Positions 33,145 to 45,731 of a DNA stretch of 64,000 bases are shown piece by piece. The position numbers and the translations under genes are program-made. The stretch lies in the NCBI RefSeq assembly GCF_000002595.2, contig NC_057009.1, positions 1,095,868 through 1,159,867 of the forward strand, written 5' to 3'. The first letter of the stretch is position 1. The number at the start of each line of letters is the position of its first letter. The notes below the pieces were generated by a model that ran no database searches, was not told the origin of the DNA, and saw nothing but the letters and a program-made list of their open reading frames with translations. Source of the stretch: Chlamydomonas reinhardtii (Eukaryota; Chlorophyta; Chlorophyceae; Chlamydomonadales; Chlamydomonadaceae).

Positions 33145-34697
33145 GGCCGCACGTGGGAAGTGGCTTTCGCGGATTTGTTCGCTCTGCCGGGACTGGCGTG
33201 TGTGGGCCAGCTGGTTGCAGCGCATGACGGCCTGAATGAACTGCGGCAGGCATTGTCACGCCCTTGGGCGGAGGGCTCCCGGTTTGGTGAAGCGTGCGGA
33301 AATGTATGTGACTGCTGTATGGCGGCGGGTGCTGCACTGGAGTACGCGGACGCGCCTGCCGTCGCCCCTGCCGGGGCCGGCGTCGCCCCAAGAGGCGGCC
33401 GACCGGTTTGCGGCGGCGGTGGTCCTTCTCCCCGCTGGCTGGGCTGCCGCCGCGTGTGCCGCCCAGCTGGCTCGGGGGCTTGCCGCCGCGCTGCCGCTCC
33501 CGGCGGCCGACATCGGTAGTGCTACGGCGGAGTCAGTGCAGCAGGTGGTGCGGGGGCTTGGCTGGTTGCAGTGCGGGGGGCCGCCCATCCTGCTCACTGC
33601 CTACACGGTGAAGGCGGGGACCGTGCTACAAATGGCTCCACAGTTAGCCGCCCTGAAGGCTAAGCATTTGCAGTATGTGTGCGATGCGGGTGTGTCGGGG
33701 GTGGGGGCTGCCCTGGCGGCGGGGGCCTTCGTGTGCACCTTGGCCCGCTTGTGGTCGCTGAAATGGGAGAATCATCATAAGGAAGCACTGTGGCGTGTCG
33801 CCGCCAACGCTTGCTGGGCGTTTCCACGGCATGCTAGCGACCGGGCGCGAGGCGTTGCTGTTGACCCGTGTTGGGCGTGTGGGGTTGACATGCAGGATGG
33901 GGACCGGCGTCACTGGTTTTGAGACTGCACTGTGGCGCTGTCCCTGCGGGAAAACATGGGAATGGCTATGGGTTTCATGCCGGAGGATGCTCGAAGTGCC
34001 TTCTCTCGTGAGGAGTTGTGGTTAGTGCGCCCGCCTGCGGGGCTTGCGCCACCTGTGTGGGGCGTGGTGTGTCTCGCTGCTATGTCTGCCCTGGACTTTG
34101 GTCGGCAGCGTATGGTTATGGCCGGGCTGGCGGCGCGAGCGAAGCTGCCGTCGGCCCGGGTGCTGAGCATTGGACTTGCCGTCGTAGCTGATTTCTGGGG
34201 TCGTCTCCAGACGTTTGTGACTTTGGGTATCAGGCCAAAGGGTTGGGACACTGTGCCGTCTGCGCATCCTTTCATCTGTCGGGCTGTTGGTGAAGGCATG
34301 GTTTTGCGCTTGCCGTATGACGCTGATTCCCCGCCTCCCTCGCCGTGAGCGGTTGTGCGTGGTTGTTGGCTTTGTGTGTGGGCAGGATGCACGTGTGGGT
34401 GGCCGTTCTAGTACCTGGACGCTTGCGCCCTGGTTAGTGCGTGCGCTGTACGTGTGTCCTGCGGCCTAGACGTTTCCCGGCACTTCTGTGCCTAGGCTTG
34501 TGGCGTTGAGGCACAGCGGTGGGGCTCTGGCGGGTTGAGGCTTGGCTGGGACTCACTGTGCGCGGAGTCACACAGACTTTGTCCGCGGGAGGGTTTGCAG
34601 CAAAGTCGGGGTTGGTGGAGTCAAGTTGGGCCCTGATAGCATGTGATGGCTCGGTGTCTTCGGGTGCTGGGACTGTCCCCTCTATAACATCCGCATT
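33145..34697 (+). mobile_element. L1-like LINE, 3' fragment, copy 1
   Basis: Target duplication CATATGCGAC at 33135-33144 and 34698-34707; unit B has the uninterrupted site. The element ends in ...ACATCCGCATT with no poly(A). Its coding remnant (about 33300-34348) is the C-terminal end of a reverse-transcriptase ORF with a knuckle C-x2-C-x10-H-x4-C (CWACGVD...HWF...DC), as in L1-type ORF2. A TGA at about 33920 replaces a Trp codon present in copy 2, and the first about 150 bp are in another frame, so this copy is dead. The same 3' end occurs at 57691. Confidence 0.75.
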
Positions 34698-34881
34698 CAT
34701 ATGCGACACACGTGCACACACTCGGCCGATACGTTCTACGGCTTTTGACTGAACCTGCATTCTGCCATGCAACGTCAACACTCAACAGCTCCCATACGGC
34801 CATGAAACGATATGGGTGTGGGCGGGCTAGGTAGGGCTAGGGTTCCGGACGGCAACGGGCGGGCCGGCGGGGCGCACGGCC

Positions 34882-35519
34882 ACGGGCCCACGGCGCAGGA
34901 TACACAGGCGTGTGTTGCAATGCTTGTACAATGTCGGCCACCGTAATAGCGTGCAAGCACGCGATTAATAGCTGCCAGGAACGCGTGCCCGACGGTGCCC
35001 GAGATGTTGTGCGCTCTTTGTATGTACTGCAGTGTACTGCTTGCGTGCATGCAGGCTGGCAGGGACTTCCAAGGTTCCTGGTTGCAGTGACGTAGCACGT
35101 GTCAAGGGGCACGGCCGTGGCAGCTAGGGGGGCGTCAGCGGACGCACCGGGGATATGCTGGGGGGCCGCTGCACGGGCCTCGCGTGTGCATGGGGCCTGA
35201 TGGCCTCGTCGAGCCTTGTGCAACCGCACGCCAAACCCAAATCGGCATGCGTAACTGGCTAACACATGGCTGCAAGCCCGACCATTACATACGTTCGTTG
35301 TTTCATTCACTTTGCTTTGCGCGCCTCACATCAAAAGGCATGGTGCACGCCAAGTGCACATAGTGGCTTTGCGTGCAATTGTGCAAACCCAACGAGATAA
35401 TTACCGTTGCAAGGAGATATAGAGCTACTTACCAAGACACTTCCTTGCAGACTCAGAAGTGCTTCTTACGCTCGCATCGCTGATCGACAGCGCATTGCCA
35501 CCAGGGCAGCGTATAAGTA
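34882..35519 (+). promoter_or_regulatory. Upstream region of the sulfate-binding protein gene
   Basis: 638 bp of non-coding sequence between the end of unit C and the predicted start codon. A TATAAG motif lies at 35512-35517, too close to the ATG to be the core promoter if 35520 is the start. No clear sulfur-response element was recognised. Confidence 0.4.
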
Positions 35520-38500
35520 ATGTCGTTCTTGGCTCCCAGCTTAGGCGTCGCGCGGGGGATTCTGGAGCCGGCGAGTGCAGCGAGGCCGCCTGCGCACGCG
35601 GCCGGTCACGCACCCGTTCTAACAAGCGATAGGACTGGTGGACCTGCCGCTAATCATGACAGGTAAGTAGCGCGTAATGGCAAGTGGGAGAAGGTTGCCG
35701 GGTCGGCCCGCCACGCCCGTTTGGCCTGACCTCCCCGCTCCTGCACCCTCGACCTGCGCTCAGGCCTGCCGGTGCTCCCAGCCCCCATGCGGCGTCGTTG
35801 ACGCCCTCCAGCAGCGGGCAAGCAAGCCAGCAAGGCGACCCCCAGCGCTCGCAGCACCAGCAAGCGCAGCGCCAGGACCAGCAGCAGTCGCAGTCGCGGT
35901 CGCTCCAATCACACCTCATCACCGCGGCCACGCTGCTGCCAGCCCTGCCGCCTCCGCCTCCCGGCGGCAACGGCGACGGCGATGGCGGCGAAGCTGCGGG
36001 GCCGCAGCCGCTCGCGGACGTCGCGGCTCAGCCGCCGGAGGTTGTGCTGACGCTGGCGTCGTTCGCGGTGACCAAGCTGGCGTACGTGCGTGTGACGCGC
36101 GCGTTCCGGGAGTGGTACGAGCGCACGAAGGGCGTGGATGTGCGCTTCCGCCTCACCTTCGCCGCCAGTGGCGTGCAGGTGTGTGGATGGGGGTGTCTGG
36201 GGTGGGGCGGGCGTGGGGCTGTGGGGTTGGGCTAGTTTGGGGCTGGTGTGTGGCTGTGGGGCTGGGCGGGGCGGGGACGGGCGGGGGCTTGAGGATGATG
36301 GCGGGTGGGAGCGGGTGGGGCCGCACACATATGAACGCCATGTGCCGCAGTGGGAAGGCTGGGGTGGCTAGAGGCTGGGTTGCGAGCACTAACAGTGCCC
36401 AAGCTGTTCGGCAACGGCTCTGCTCATGTGCGTTCATGCCGGCATGGGTGGCGGGTCTCACTTGACTTGAACAGCAGCTGAGTAGGGAAGCCCACGGGCT
36501 CGGGCTCGAGTCGCAGCAGCTGATGCAGCAGCTGATGCAGCAGCTGACCGCGACAGCGGGGTAGGGCAGGGCTCAGGCCCACACCTGCTGCTGGGCTGCC
36601 GCTGCTAGTGGTGGTGGTCTGACGCCGCATTCGCCCTCCCATTGCGCTCTTCTCAAGTCCCGTCTTCCCCCATCCTCACCTCACCTTACCTGCGGCTGCC
36701 CCTCCTCCTCCTCCTCCTCCATCCGCAGGCCCGCGCCGTGATCGATGGCCTGCCCGCCGACATCGTGGCCCTGGCGCTGCCTCTGGACCTGGACAAGATC
36801 GTGTCGGCGGGGCTGATCCGGCCCGACTGGCGCAGCGCCTACCCGGCAGCCAGCGTGGTGTGCGAGACCACCGTGGCGTTCGTGGTGCGCCAGGTGCGGC
36901 CGAGGGCTTGCATGGGAGTGGGAGTGGGGGGCGGGGGCGGGGTTTGGGGATGTGGGCCTGGGACTAAGTGGCGGTGTGGGAGGTGTGGGAGATGTCGGAA
37001 GGGGACTGCTGGGGTCGGGAGGAAGGCGTGCTGGGTGTCATTGGTGTGTGCGGGCGGCGGTGTGGTTGGTCCGGGCGTGTGCACGTCTCTGCCTCGAGGC
37101 AAACGTTAGAGGCGCTCCTTGCCCCTGCTGAGCTCACCTGCTCGTGGCGCTTGATGACCTTGCAGGGCAACCCCAAGAACATCCGCACCTGGGAGGACCT
37201 CACGCGGGCGGGTGTGGAGGTGGTGCTGGCCAACCCCAAGACCGCCGGAGTGGCCAGGTGCGGGAGCCGTTTGTGCGTGTGCACACGTGTTCATACTTAA
37301 GGCCGGGCACAGGCCGAGGGCCACGGGCACCAACCCCAAGTGCGCTAGCATGCAATTCGGCGACAAGGGCCTGTTTGGGGATGCAGTGAGCTTAAGACGA
37401 CGTGCGCCAGCGCGGGCGGCACCAGCAAGTACAAGAGGAAACGGCCCAGGCCTCCACACATGGACACCATCTCATCCCTCCACCCCTCCTCGACCGCTGC
37501 CGCGCAGGTGGATCTTCCTGGCCCTGTGGGGCGCCAAGATGAAGAAGGGCAACGCCGCCGCGCTGGCGTATGTGCAGCGCGTGTTCGAGAACGTGGTGGT
37601 GCAGCCGCGTGATGCGCGCGAGGCGTCGGACGTGTTCTATAAGCAGAAGGTAGGGCTGCACGGGGGTGTAACACACAAGTTGCATGTGTTCGCCATCGCA
37701 CAGCCGTATCACTTTCTGTGCCATCCAACTTGAGATGTGTGACAGCGCGTGCCTTGGCTACCGTGCATGTGTGTTTGCGCTGCACACACCGCATTCGTAC
37801 ACCTACTCATGTGCTCTCTCACACGGCCATGCACATGTGCACACGCCCAGGTGGGCGACGTGCTGTTGACGTACGAGAACGAGGTGATCCTGACCAACGA
37901 GGTGTACGGCGACAAGGCGCTGCCGTACCTGGTGCCCTCCTACAACATCCGCATCGAGTGCCCGCTGGCGCTGGTGGACAAGGTGGGCACGGCGGGGGTA
38001 GCAACTGGGGGGCGGGCTGAGGTTGGAGGTGCTACGTGCGCGAAGTGTCGAACAGCCTTCCTGCCCACTCGCCAGCTTTACCCGTGTCCTCCCCCACTCC
38101 GCCTTTCTCCACCTCGCTCAATACCGTTACCCCTGCCCGGCAATCCCCACCTCCGTCGTTGAGTCGGGTCGTGCCTGAAAATCCCCCTGCCGCTGCCTCC
38201 CGCCTCCCCCGCCTCCCGGCCCAGGTGGTGGATGCCCGCGGCCCCGAGGTGCGCGAGGCGGCGTCCGAGTTCTGCCGTTTCCTGTTCACGCCCGCGGCGC
38301 AGCACGAGTTCGCGCGGCTGGGCTTCCGCGTGAACCCGCGCACCTGCAAGGAGGTGGCGGCGCAGCAGACCGGACTGCCGCCCGCAAACCTGTGGCAGGT
38401 GGGTCGTGGCCTCATGGGATCCCTGGACAGGGCGTGGTGTGCACGGGGTGCTGGCTGGAGCAGCTGGATAGTATGCAACGAACCACCCCGCGTCCTTGCC

Positions 38501-38722
38501 CTCAGCAGCCCGGCCCATCCAGCATCAACCCACTTAACCCATGACCAGCCCCGTCTTGCACGTTCTCGTTTACGCGTGCAGGTGGACAAGGAGCTGGGCG
38601 GCTGGGCTGCGGCCCAGAAGAAGTTTTTCGACGCTGGCGCCATCCTCGACGACATCCAGTCCGCCGTGGGCAAGCTGCGTGTGGAGCAGCGCAAGGCGGC
38701 GCAGGCGGCGGCCAGGCGGTAG
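35520..38722 (+). CDS. SULP3: Chloroplast sulfate-binding protein of the envelope sulfate transporter (Sbp)
   Basis: Eight exons, all in phase: 35520-35662, 35764-36178, 36729-36893, 37166-37257, 37508-37649, 37851-37982, 38225-38398, 38582-38722 (TAG), 467 residues. The N terminus is Ala/Pro/Ser-rich with a Gln-rich stretch, fitting a long transit peptide. The mature part is a periplasmic-type sulfate-binding protein: SFAVTKLAY, FAASGVQARAV, DIVALALPLDLDKI, NPKNIRTWEDL, ANPKTAGVARW, DAREASDVF, GDVLLTYENEVIL, which are the family's ligand-site blocks. Known biology: with SulP, SulP2 and Sabc it forms the ABC sulfate transporter of the Chlamydomonas chloroplast envelope. The start was chosen because ATG 35520 gives a phase-2 donor that joins exon 2 in frame; the nearer ATG at 35656 does not. 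Confidence 0.9.
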
Positions 38723-39914
38723 AGAGACGCGGTACAAGTGCTCGGGTGCTCAGCAGGAGCTGCAGCAGGGGCAGCAAGAGGGCCTTGACAGGAGGGAATG
38801 GTAGGCAGAGGCGGCAGGGGAGGCGGGATGGCGGGATGAAGTGAGGGTGTGCAAGCAGCGATGTGTGCCAAGGACGGTGTCGGCGATGTACATGATAACA
38901 TGAGGAGACAGGAGCATCTCCTGGCAGGAGGCGGCAGCCGTGGAGTGTCTGAAAGGAGAACTTGATTGCTCAGTCTGGGAAGATAACGGAGGGCGGGGTG
39001 TGGGGCGTGGGGCTTATCGGTGTGCTTCTATGGGGAGGCCTGACTGCATTGGGGGCGACGTAGTGTGATGGCCGCTACACGCTTGCTCGGAACTGACATA
39101 AACAGGCGTTCAGGCCATGGCTGCATGAGGCTTGATGTCGTATCGCGGACTGTCCGGACTTATGCTTGGGGAACCGTTGCGTAAGGCGGGTGGCGGCAGG
39201 CCAGCGGCACGCCGCCCGCCTTTTGGTGTAGCCGTTAAATACGGAGCGCGACGCAACGCTCGGCGAGTAGCAGGATACTGGGTGCTCCGTCGTTGAGTTT
39301 AAATGCGGTGGCGCACATGCGGGAGTGCTATCTATGCACAGTAGTCCTCGAGTATTCTTCGGCATGTTGATTGTTGAACGCTTCGCGTCAAATACCCTTG
39401 CCTCTGACAGGCACAAGCAATATAGAGTATACACACGAAGAGCGCACGAAAGGAATGCTTGGATGCTCAAAAGCGAGCTAGATGATAGCGCCCTGGTACT
39501 CGTCTCAGCCGCGCTGATAACAGAAATTGCCGCAACCGCACATGATAACTATTATCACTGCTTATATGTTAGCTAGTTGATGTAAGAACGGAGGCAAGGT
39601 TAGCAAAACAGGATGGACGGTCGTGCGCTGCGGCGTCGGCTGCTGGGACAGCCGCTGACGCAGACACGTAAACGGTGATGATCGTTTGGGGGACAGGTAC
39701 CCCGGCCTCTTCTTCCCTCCCTGCCGTTCGGGCAGCGGCACACCCCCGGCCGCAGCGCTCAAGCCGTGCTTGCTCATGTGGAGCGAACAAGGATGACAAG
39801 CTTCAAGTGAGTGGAAGAAGCCCCAATTATGTATTCTGATGTGGGGGTTAGGGGATTCCGCGTGTGATGGTCGCTAAAACGAACACTAGAGGGTGTTTTA
39901 AGCGTCGCGCCTAA
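38723..39914 (+). other. Intergenic: sulfate-binding protein 3' UTR and starch synthase 5' region
   Basis: No gene seen in about 1.2 kb. The first TGTAA found after the upstream stop is at 39581-39585, which would give an 860-nt 3' UTR. An upstream starch synthase exon with a transit peptide is expected here but could not be fixed. Confidence 0.4.
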
Positions 39915-42900
39915 ATGCAGGTGGTCTTCGTGAGCACGGAAGTTGCTCCATGGTCAAAAACGGGGGGCCTGGGCGACGTCGTCGCCGCCCTGCCAGCAGC
40001 GCTCGCGCTGAGGTACGCGAGCTGCGCTCTGCGTGGCATCCGCGGTTCAAAATAAGTGCCTTTGAGGCTAAATTACATGCTGCAACAAATTCGGGCGGTC
40101 CTAAGGCCGCGGCGACCGCAGTATGCGTGTCGTCGAGGCTGGGAGCGGGGGGGGGTCGAGTCGTTGGACGGCCGCGTCGACGGCTGCTTGGCAGGACCTG
40201 ACCTGTTGACCGAATCCTTGGATCGCGCCTTCTCATTCACCGGTATGCAGGGGCCACCAGGTCATGACCGTGAGTCCTCGCTACGCGGACTACCCGGGCG
40301 TGTTCGACACGGGGCTGCTAGCGCCGGTGGAGGTGGCGGCAGAACTGCTGCCGCCGCCCCCTCCTCCGCCCCTCCCGGACCCGATGCACGCGCTGCTCAA
40401 CGACCCCGCGCTACCACCAGAGCTGCAGCCGCCACAGCAACAGGAGCCGCAGCAGCCGGAGGAGGTAGTCACGGAGCCGATGGAGCCAGGGGGCCGGCAG
40501 GCAGCGGCGGAGGCAGGCGGCGGGACGGGCCCAAGCGCGCGCGGCGGGCCGCCCTGGCTTAGGCTGCCTGCCGAGCGAGGGGGCGGGGGCACTGGAGGAG
40601 GCAACAGCTCGAGCAGACGCTTGCGCGATCCGGGGCGACCGCCAGACGAGGCTGCGGACGGCGGGAGCAGGAGCAGGGGCGCGTTGGGGCGGCGAGGAGC
40701 AGGCGGGGAGGGCGCAGCGAGTGGAGGCCAGGCGGCCGGGCCGCAGGGATCAGGGCGCCCGGGTGGAGTAGGGGCAAGACCAGGCGGGCAAGGAGCAGGA
40801 GACATCGTAGCGCGAGCACAGCAGGCGGTGACTACGGTCGCGGCGGCGGCCAAGGCTGCGGCACGCGCCGCGGAGGCGGCGCAGCCGACACGCGTGACCT
40901 ACGCGCGGCTGTATGCCTGCCAGGAGCGTGGCGTGCTGCGGGTGTTTGTGGACCACCCCGTCTTCCGGGCCGGCGGCGGCGGGCAGGGGCCGCCGCCAGG
41001 CAGTGGCGGCGGCGGCGGCGGCAGGGGGCGGGACGCGGTGATGTCGGCACTGGGGGCGCTGCCGCCGCCGGGCGCGGACCCCAGTGTGGGCGTGTACACG
41101 TACTCCGAGGGCCGCCTGGGCGGCGCGGACCTGCAGGCGCGCAACAGCGTGCTGTGCCAGGCGGCGCTGGCGGCGCCGGTGCTGCTGTGGCTGGACGGGC
41201 CGGAGGGCATGCCGCAGCAGCTGCGGGTGAGCGCTGCGGGTGTGGGAACGGTTGCGCTGTGGGATTGGGGGCGGGGTTGGGGTTGTGGGCAGGGGCTCTG
41301 TAGACACGAGGTGCCGTTGCCGGGTGGGGGCTTGTGCCCAGGGGCCTTGGACCTTGCTGGTCCTGGGGCCTGAGCTGCTGCAATGTGGCTCCTCGCAGGA
41401 CGACCTGGCGGCATGGGCGGACGAGGAGGACGGCGCAGAGGGCAGTGCACTCCCGCGCCAGGCCCTGCCTTTCGTGCTGAGCAACGGCCGTGCGCAGCCC
41501 GCGATTGCCATGGAGCCTGGCGGCTCGGAGCGGCTGCGGGAAGCGCTGGAGCTGCGGCAGCGCACTCGCAGCCCCTCCGGCTCGCCCTCGGCCGGCAGCA
41601 GCCGCGCCCCCAGCCCCGGCGGCGGCGGACGCGGCGCAGGCGCAGGTGCTGCCGCGCAGCGGGCGGCTGCCGCCGCGACGGCCGCGACGGCGCAGTGGCG
41701 GCAGCACCAGCTGCGGCAGCGGACACAGCAGCTGGTGTTTGTGGGCAACGACTGGCCCACGGCGCTGCTGCCGCTGTGGCTGCAGGCGTACCGGGAGGTG
41801 GCTGCCTCGGCGCTGTACTGGGGCGCCATGGTCAAGGTGAGGCGGGGCTGACTGATGGCATAGCTGCACGGGGAGGGACAGGCGGGGCCGGATGCCGGGT
41901 AGCGCTGGAGGGTACGGTACGGGGAAGGAACGGCAACAGCGTGGGCATGTGGGTGTCGTGCTATGTGGGTGCGGGTGTAAGGGTCTGGTGGGCGCACACA
42001 CCTCACGTGCTCGCGGCCCATCTCGTCGTGTGTTGCAGTCGCGGCTTGAGGCGTTGAGACGGCCGCAAGGAGTGGGCGAGGCGGACTCGCCCGCCGCGTT
42101 TGCGCCGTCGTCACCAGACGAGCAGGCAGCTCAGGCCGAGGCGGTGGCGGAGGCTGAGGCCGAGGCGGCGGCTGCAGCGGTTGAGGAAGCGGCGGCGCCG
42201 CTCATAGCAGGTGGCGCAGATGATGAGCAAGTCGCGGCGGCAGTAGCACGGGCCGCCCGGGCGGCGGCGGCCTTGTCGGCCGACGCTGCTGCTACTGCCG
42301 GCGCCGAGGCGGCTGCTGCCATGGCCGCGGCCGCAGCGGCGGACGCCGAGGGTGTCGTTGCGCTGGGCAGCGGCGGCGGCGCGCCACGTCCTGGCGCCCC
42401 ACCCAGCACTGGTCTTCCGCACAAGAGCGGCGACAGCAGCAGTGGTGGCGTTGTTGAGGAGGCTGCGGCAGCGCCTCCGCCGTGGACAGCGGAAGCGCAG
42501 CTGCAGGCGGCGCCGTCACCGGCCCGGATCGCAACGGTCATGTTGAGCCCGCCGGAGTCAGGGGCTGACTCGGACGAGGAGGTGGGCAGCTGGCACCAGG
42601 AGCAGCAGCGGCAGGAGGCTGGAGGAGGTGGGCCTTGGGAAGGTGGTGATGACGGCGGCAGCCACGTGGGCCCCGATGGCGACGGCGATGCCGCCTGGAG
42701 TGATCAGGGATGGCAACAGCCGCCCACTGCGCAGCAGACTGCGCCCCCACCTCCGCCACCGCCTGCCGCCCCCCCGCCAGACCCCTGGCAGGAGCCGCGC
42801 TGGGAACCGCAGCAGCAGCGGCAGCCGGCGTCTCCACCACAGCCACAGATGCAGCTGTTAGCAGCGTCTGATGTGCAGGAGCAGCAGCAGCAGCGACAGG

Positions 42901-45731
42901 GCTCAATCAACAACGCCTCGGCTTCGGTTGCCGCCGACTCTGGCGCGTCCATGTCCACCGACCTGGCGCTGTCAGAGGCGGCGGTGGAGGCGGAGCGGCG
43001 GCGGCAGGAGGGGCTGTTGCTGCAGCTGCTGGTGTCGCTGCAGGTGCAGGCAGCGGGGCTGGGTCTCCCTGGCGACGAGGATGTCGGCGAGGACACGGCC
43101 GACGCGGCAACAGCCGGAGCGCCCACGGGGCAGCTCCTGGCGCCCTCCGCCGCGGCGGCGCGGGCCGCGTCCGCAGCGGCTGCCGCAGCAGCGATGCAGG
43201 CGGCTGCAGCGCTCGCAAACAACGATTCAAAGGCGCTCACGGAGATGGCCGAGGCTGCGGCAGCCGCGGGTGCCGTAGCCGGCGCGGCCCGGGGCCAGCC
43301 GCCGGTGCAGCAGGTGCTGAAGCCAGAGCAGCTGCAGCGCCTTCTGCGGGAAGACAACACCGCGGAATCGGCTGCGGCCGCAGCTGCCGCGGCCAACGCC
43401 GCCGCGGCAGCGGCGTCTGCCGCTGATGAGGCCGAGCAGCAGCGGCTGCGTGGCACGCTCAAGTCCTTCCGGCGCTTCGTGGCGGGCCGCCTGTCGGGGG
43501 CCAAGGTCGTGTTCACCGTGCACAACTTCGCTTTCCAGGGCCTCTTCGACGCGGACTCCTTCTACCGCCTCGGCCTGCCGCTGATCGCGCTGCAGCAGAT
43601 GCTTCTGGGCGGCAGCGGAGGCGTGGCCAAGGCAGAGGCTGAGGCGCCGCCGTCAGCCGTGGTGGGAGAGGTGGGCGAGGCGGACGAGGCCAAGGTGGCG
43701 GATGTCGAGGCGACGGAGGTGGAAGTGGAGGCGACCAAGGGTACTGGGGAGGGCAGCGCAGCACGCACCGCTGTGGAAGGCCATCTGGAGCTGAGCCAGG
43801 AGCAGGAGCAGGAGGAGGAGCAGCGCCAGGGCATGGAGGAGAAGGAGGTGGACAGCGACGGGGATGAGGGGAGCGGCGGTGCTGGCGGCTTGCCACAACC
43901 GACGCGGGGCCCGTCGGGAGGTCCTCGCCCCAGCCCCAGCCCCAGACCAACCAGCTCCGTGGGTGACGGGCCCCGCGCTGCAGGTACGGCACCCAGGCCG
44001 GCCCGAGCCCGGCCCGCACCGCCCGTGCGGCCCGGCACCCGCGGCGCCGTGCCCCCGCCGCCTCCACCGCCCGCCAGCTCGAGCTCCAGCAGCACCACCA
44101 GCACCCCGACCCCGGGCCCAGCACCGAGCCCAGCACCGAGCCCGGCCCCAGCACCGGCCCCACCGCCGTCACCGGCGCCGACTCCTACCACCGATGGCGG
44201 CGGTGGCCCGCTGTCCTGGCTGCGCGCCGCGCTGCTGGCCAGCGACAAGCTGGTGACCGTGAGCCCCGGCTACGCCCGCGAGCTCACCACCCCGCCCGCT
44301 CCACCACCACCCTCTACCGAGGCCCTGCCGCCGGGCGCCACCACCGTGCCCACGCCTGCACCCGCGCCGGCGCCGTCGGCGCCGCCGCTGCCTCCGGGCG
44401 TGCCGGCGCGCGGCGCGGATGAGCTCCTGCGCATCCTGTCGGAGCGCGGCTTGGAGGGCGTGATGAACGGCCTGGACTCGGAGGCGGTGTGGGACCCCGC
44501 CACGGACCCGCTGCTGTCGCCGCGCATCCGCTTCGACGCTGCCAGTGTGGCGGTGGGCAAGGCGGCCGCCAAGGCAGAGCTGCAGGCGGTCCTGGGGCTG
44601 GAGCAGGACCCGGCGGCGCCGCTGTTTGCGTTCGTGGGGCGGCTGGAGGTGCAGAAGGGCGTGGACGTGGTGCTGGCGGCGCTGACCGACCTCATGGGGC
44701 AGCCGCTGGAGGCGGGAGCAGTCAACCGCTCCCTGGCGGCGGACGTGGCGGCGGCGCGCCGCGCCGCGGCGGAGGCGGCGGAGGCCGCCGAGGCCGCGGC
44801 GGAAATGCAGCGGCAGCGCGAGCAGGCGGCGCGGCTGGCCTGGCGGCTGCCCACGCGTATGCGCAAGGCGCTTGGGCTGGGCGACACGCCGCGGCCGGCG
44901 CCGCCGCCGCGCACCGCCCCCGCCGCCTTCAGCGCCGCGGCTGCCGGCTCCTCCTTCTCCGCGGCCTCGCTACCGCGCGCCCTGCCCGGCAGCCGACCCA
45001 TGCAGCTGGCCATGCTGGGCGCCGCGCCCGACACCGGCGCCGGGCAGCAGTGGCTGGCGGACGGGCTGACGGCTCTGGGCCGCGCCTACCCGCGCCGCGC
45101 GGTGGGTGTGGTGGGCCTGGACGAGCCGCTGGCGCACCTGCTGCTGGCGGGCGCGGACTTCCTGCTGGTGCCCAGCCGCTGGGAGCCGTGCGGCCTGGTG
45201 GCGCTGGCGGCGCTGCGCTACGGCACGCTGCCCATCGTGGCGCCCACCGGCGGCCTGCTGGACGCCATCACCGCGCCCGGTGCCGACGTTGGCGGCGGCA
45301 GCGCCAGCGGCGCTGACACCAGCGGTGCCAGCAGCGCCGGTGCGCCCAGCGGCAGCGGCAGCGGCAGCATCGGAGGCAGTGGCAGCGGGTCCAGTGGGCT
45401 GCAGCCGCCGCCGCAGCCGCCTCCGGGCAAGCTGGGGCTGGTGATGGACCGGCCGGTGGGCTCGGCGGACGACAGCTTCGCCAAGCGCGAGGCGGTGCGG
45501 TCGCTGGTGCGCGCGGTGCAGGCGGCGCAGGTGCTGTATGAGGGCGGCAGCGGCGCCAACTACACGGCACTGCGGCAGCGGGCGATGGCGGCGGACGTGT
45601 CCTGGGGCGGGCCCGCGGCGCGGTGGGAGCAGCTGCTGCTGCAGGTCGCGCGCGAGCCGCCCCGGCAGGGCGCGGAGGGGGGAGGAGGCGGAGGAGGAGA
45701 GGAGGAGGAGAAGCTGCCTGGCAGCGCCTGA
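39915..45731 (+). CDS. Soluble starch synthase (GT5) with very large low-complexity inserts
   Basis: Exons 39915-40012, 40251-41226, 41399-41836, 42039-45731 (TGA), in phase, up to 1734 residues. Glycosyltransferase-5 motifs in order: [13 protein letters not shown] (ADP-glucose site, about 9-21), [21 protein letters not shown] (about 475), [10 protein letters not shown] (about 996), [24 protein letters not shown] (about 1371), [12 protein letters not shown] (about 1550), PTGGLLD. Role: elongates starch glucans from ADP-glucose in the plastid. The order fits the family, but about 520 Ala/Gln/Ser-rich residues separate the NDW and TVHN blocks, normally some 20 apart, with more inserts around exon 2 and before VMNGLD. 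The usual NDWH reads NDWP. ATG 39915 sits right at the conserved start and overlaps a possible acceptor at 39920, so a transit-peptide exon upstream is likely. Exon 4 may hide introns. Confidence 0.8.

Larger units (their letters stand above)
23353..34881 (+). repeat. Tandem duplication unit C, enlarged by three insertions
   Basis: Second head-to-tail copy of the 3.4 kb unit. It carries a LINE (25619-31216) with its 676-bp duplicated flank, a putative SINE (32576-32842), and an L1-like 3' fragment (33145-34697). Without these, about 3.42 kb remain, close to the 3465 bp of unit B. A further 56-bp block near 32383-32438 is absent from unit B. Confidence 0.8.

Noticed and set aside
35656-35662. 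ATG at 35656 as start of the sulfate-binding protein gene
   Set aside because: It reaches a stop codon soon after the first splice; ATG 35520 reads through in frame.
39613-39667. Short Arg-rich open stretch as a transit-peptide first exon of the starch synthase
   Set aside because: Its GT donor leaves phase 1, but the next exon needs phase 0, so it does not join in frame.
40750-42114. Long minus-strand open frame (454 codons) across the starch synthase
   Set aside because: Antisense shadow of GC-rich, low-complexity coding exons; composition is Arg/Pro/Ala noise and the plus-strand frame carries the enzyme motifs.
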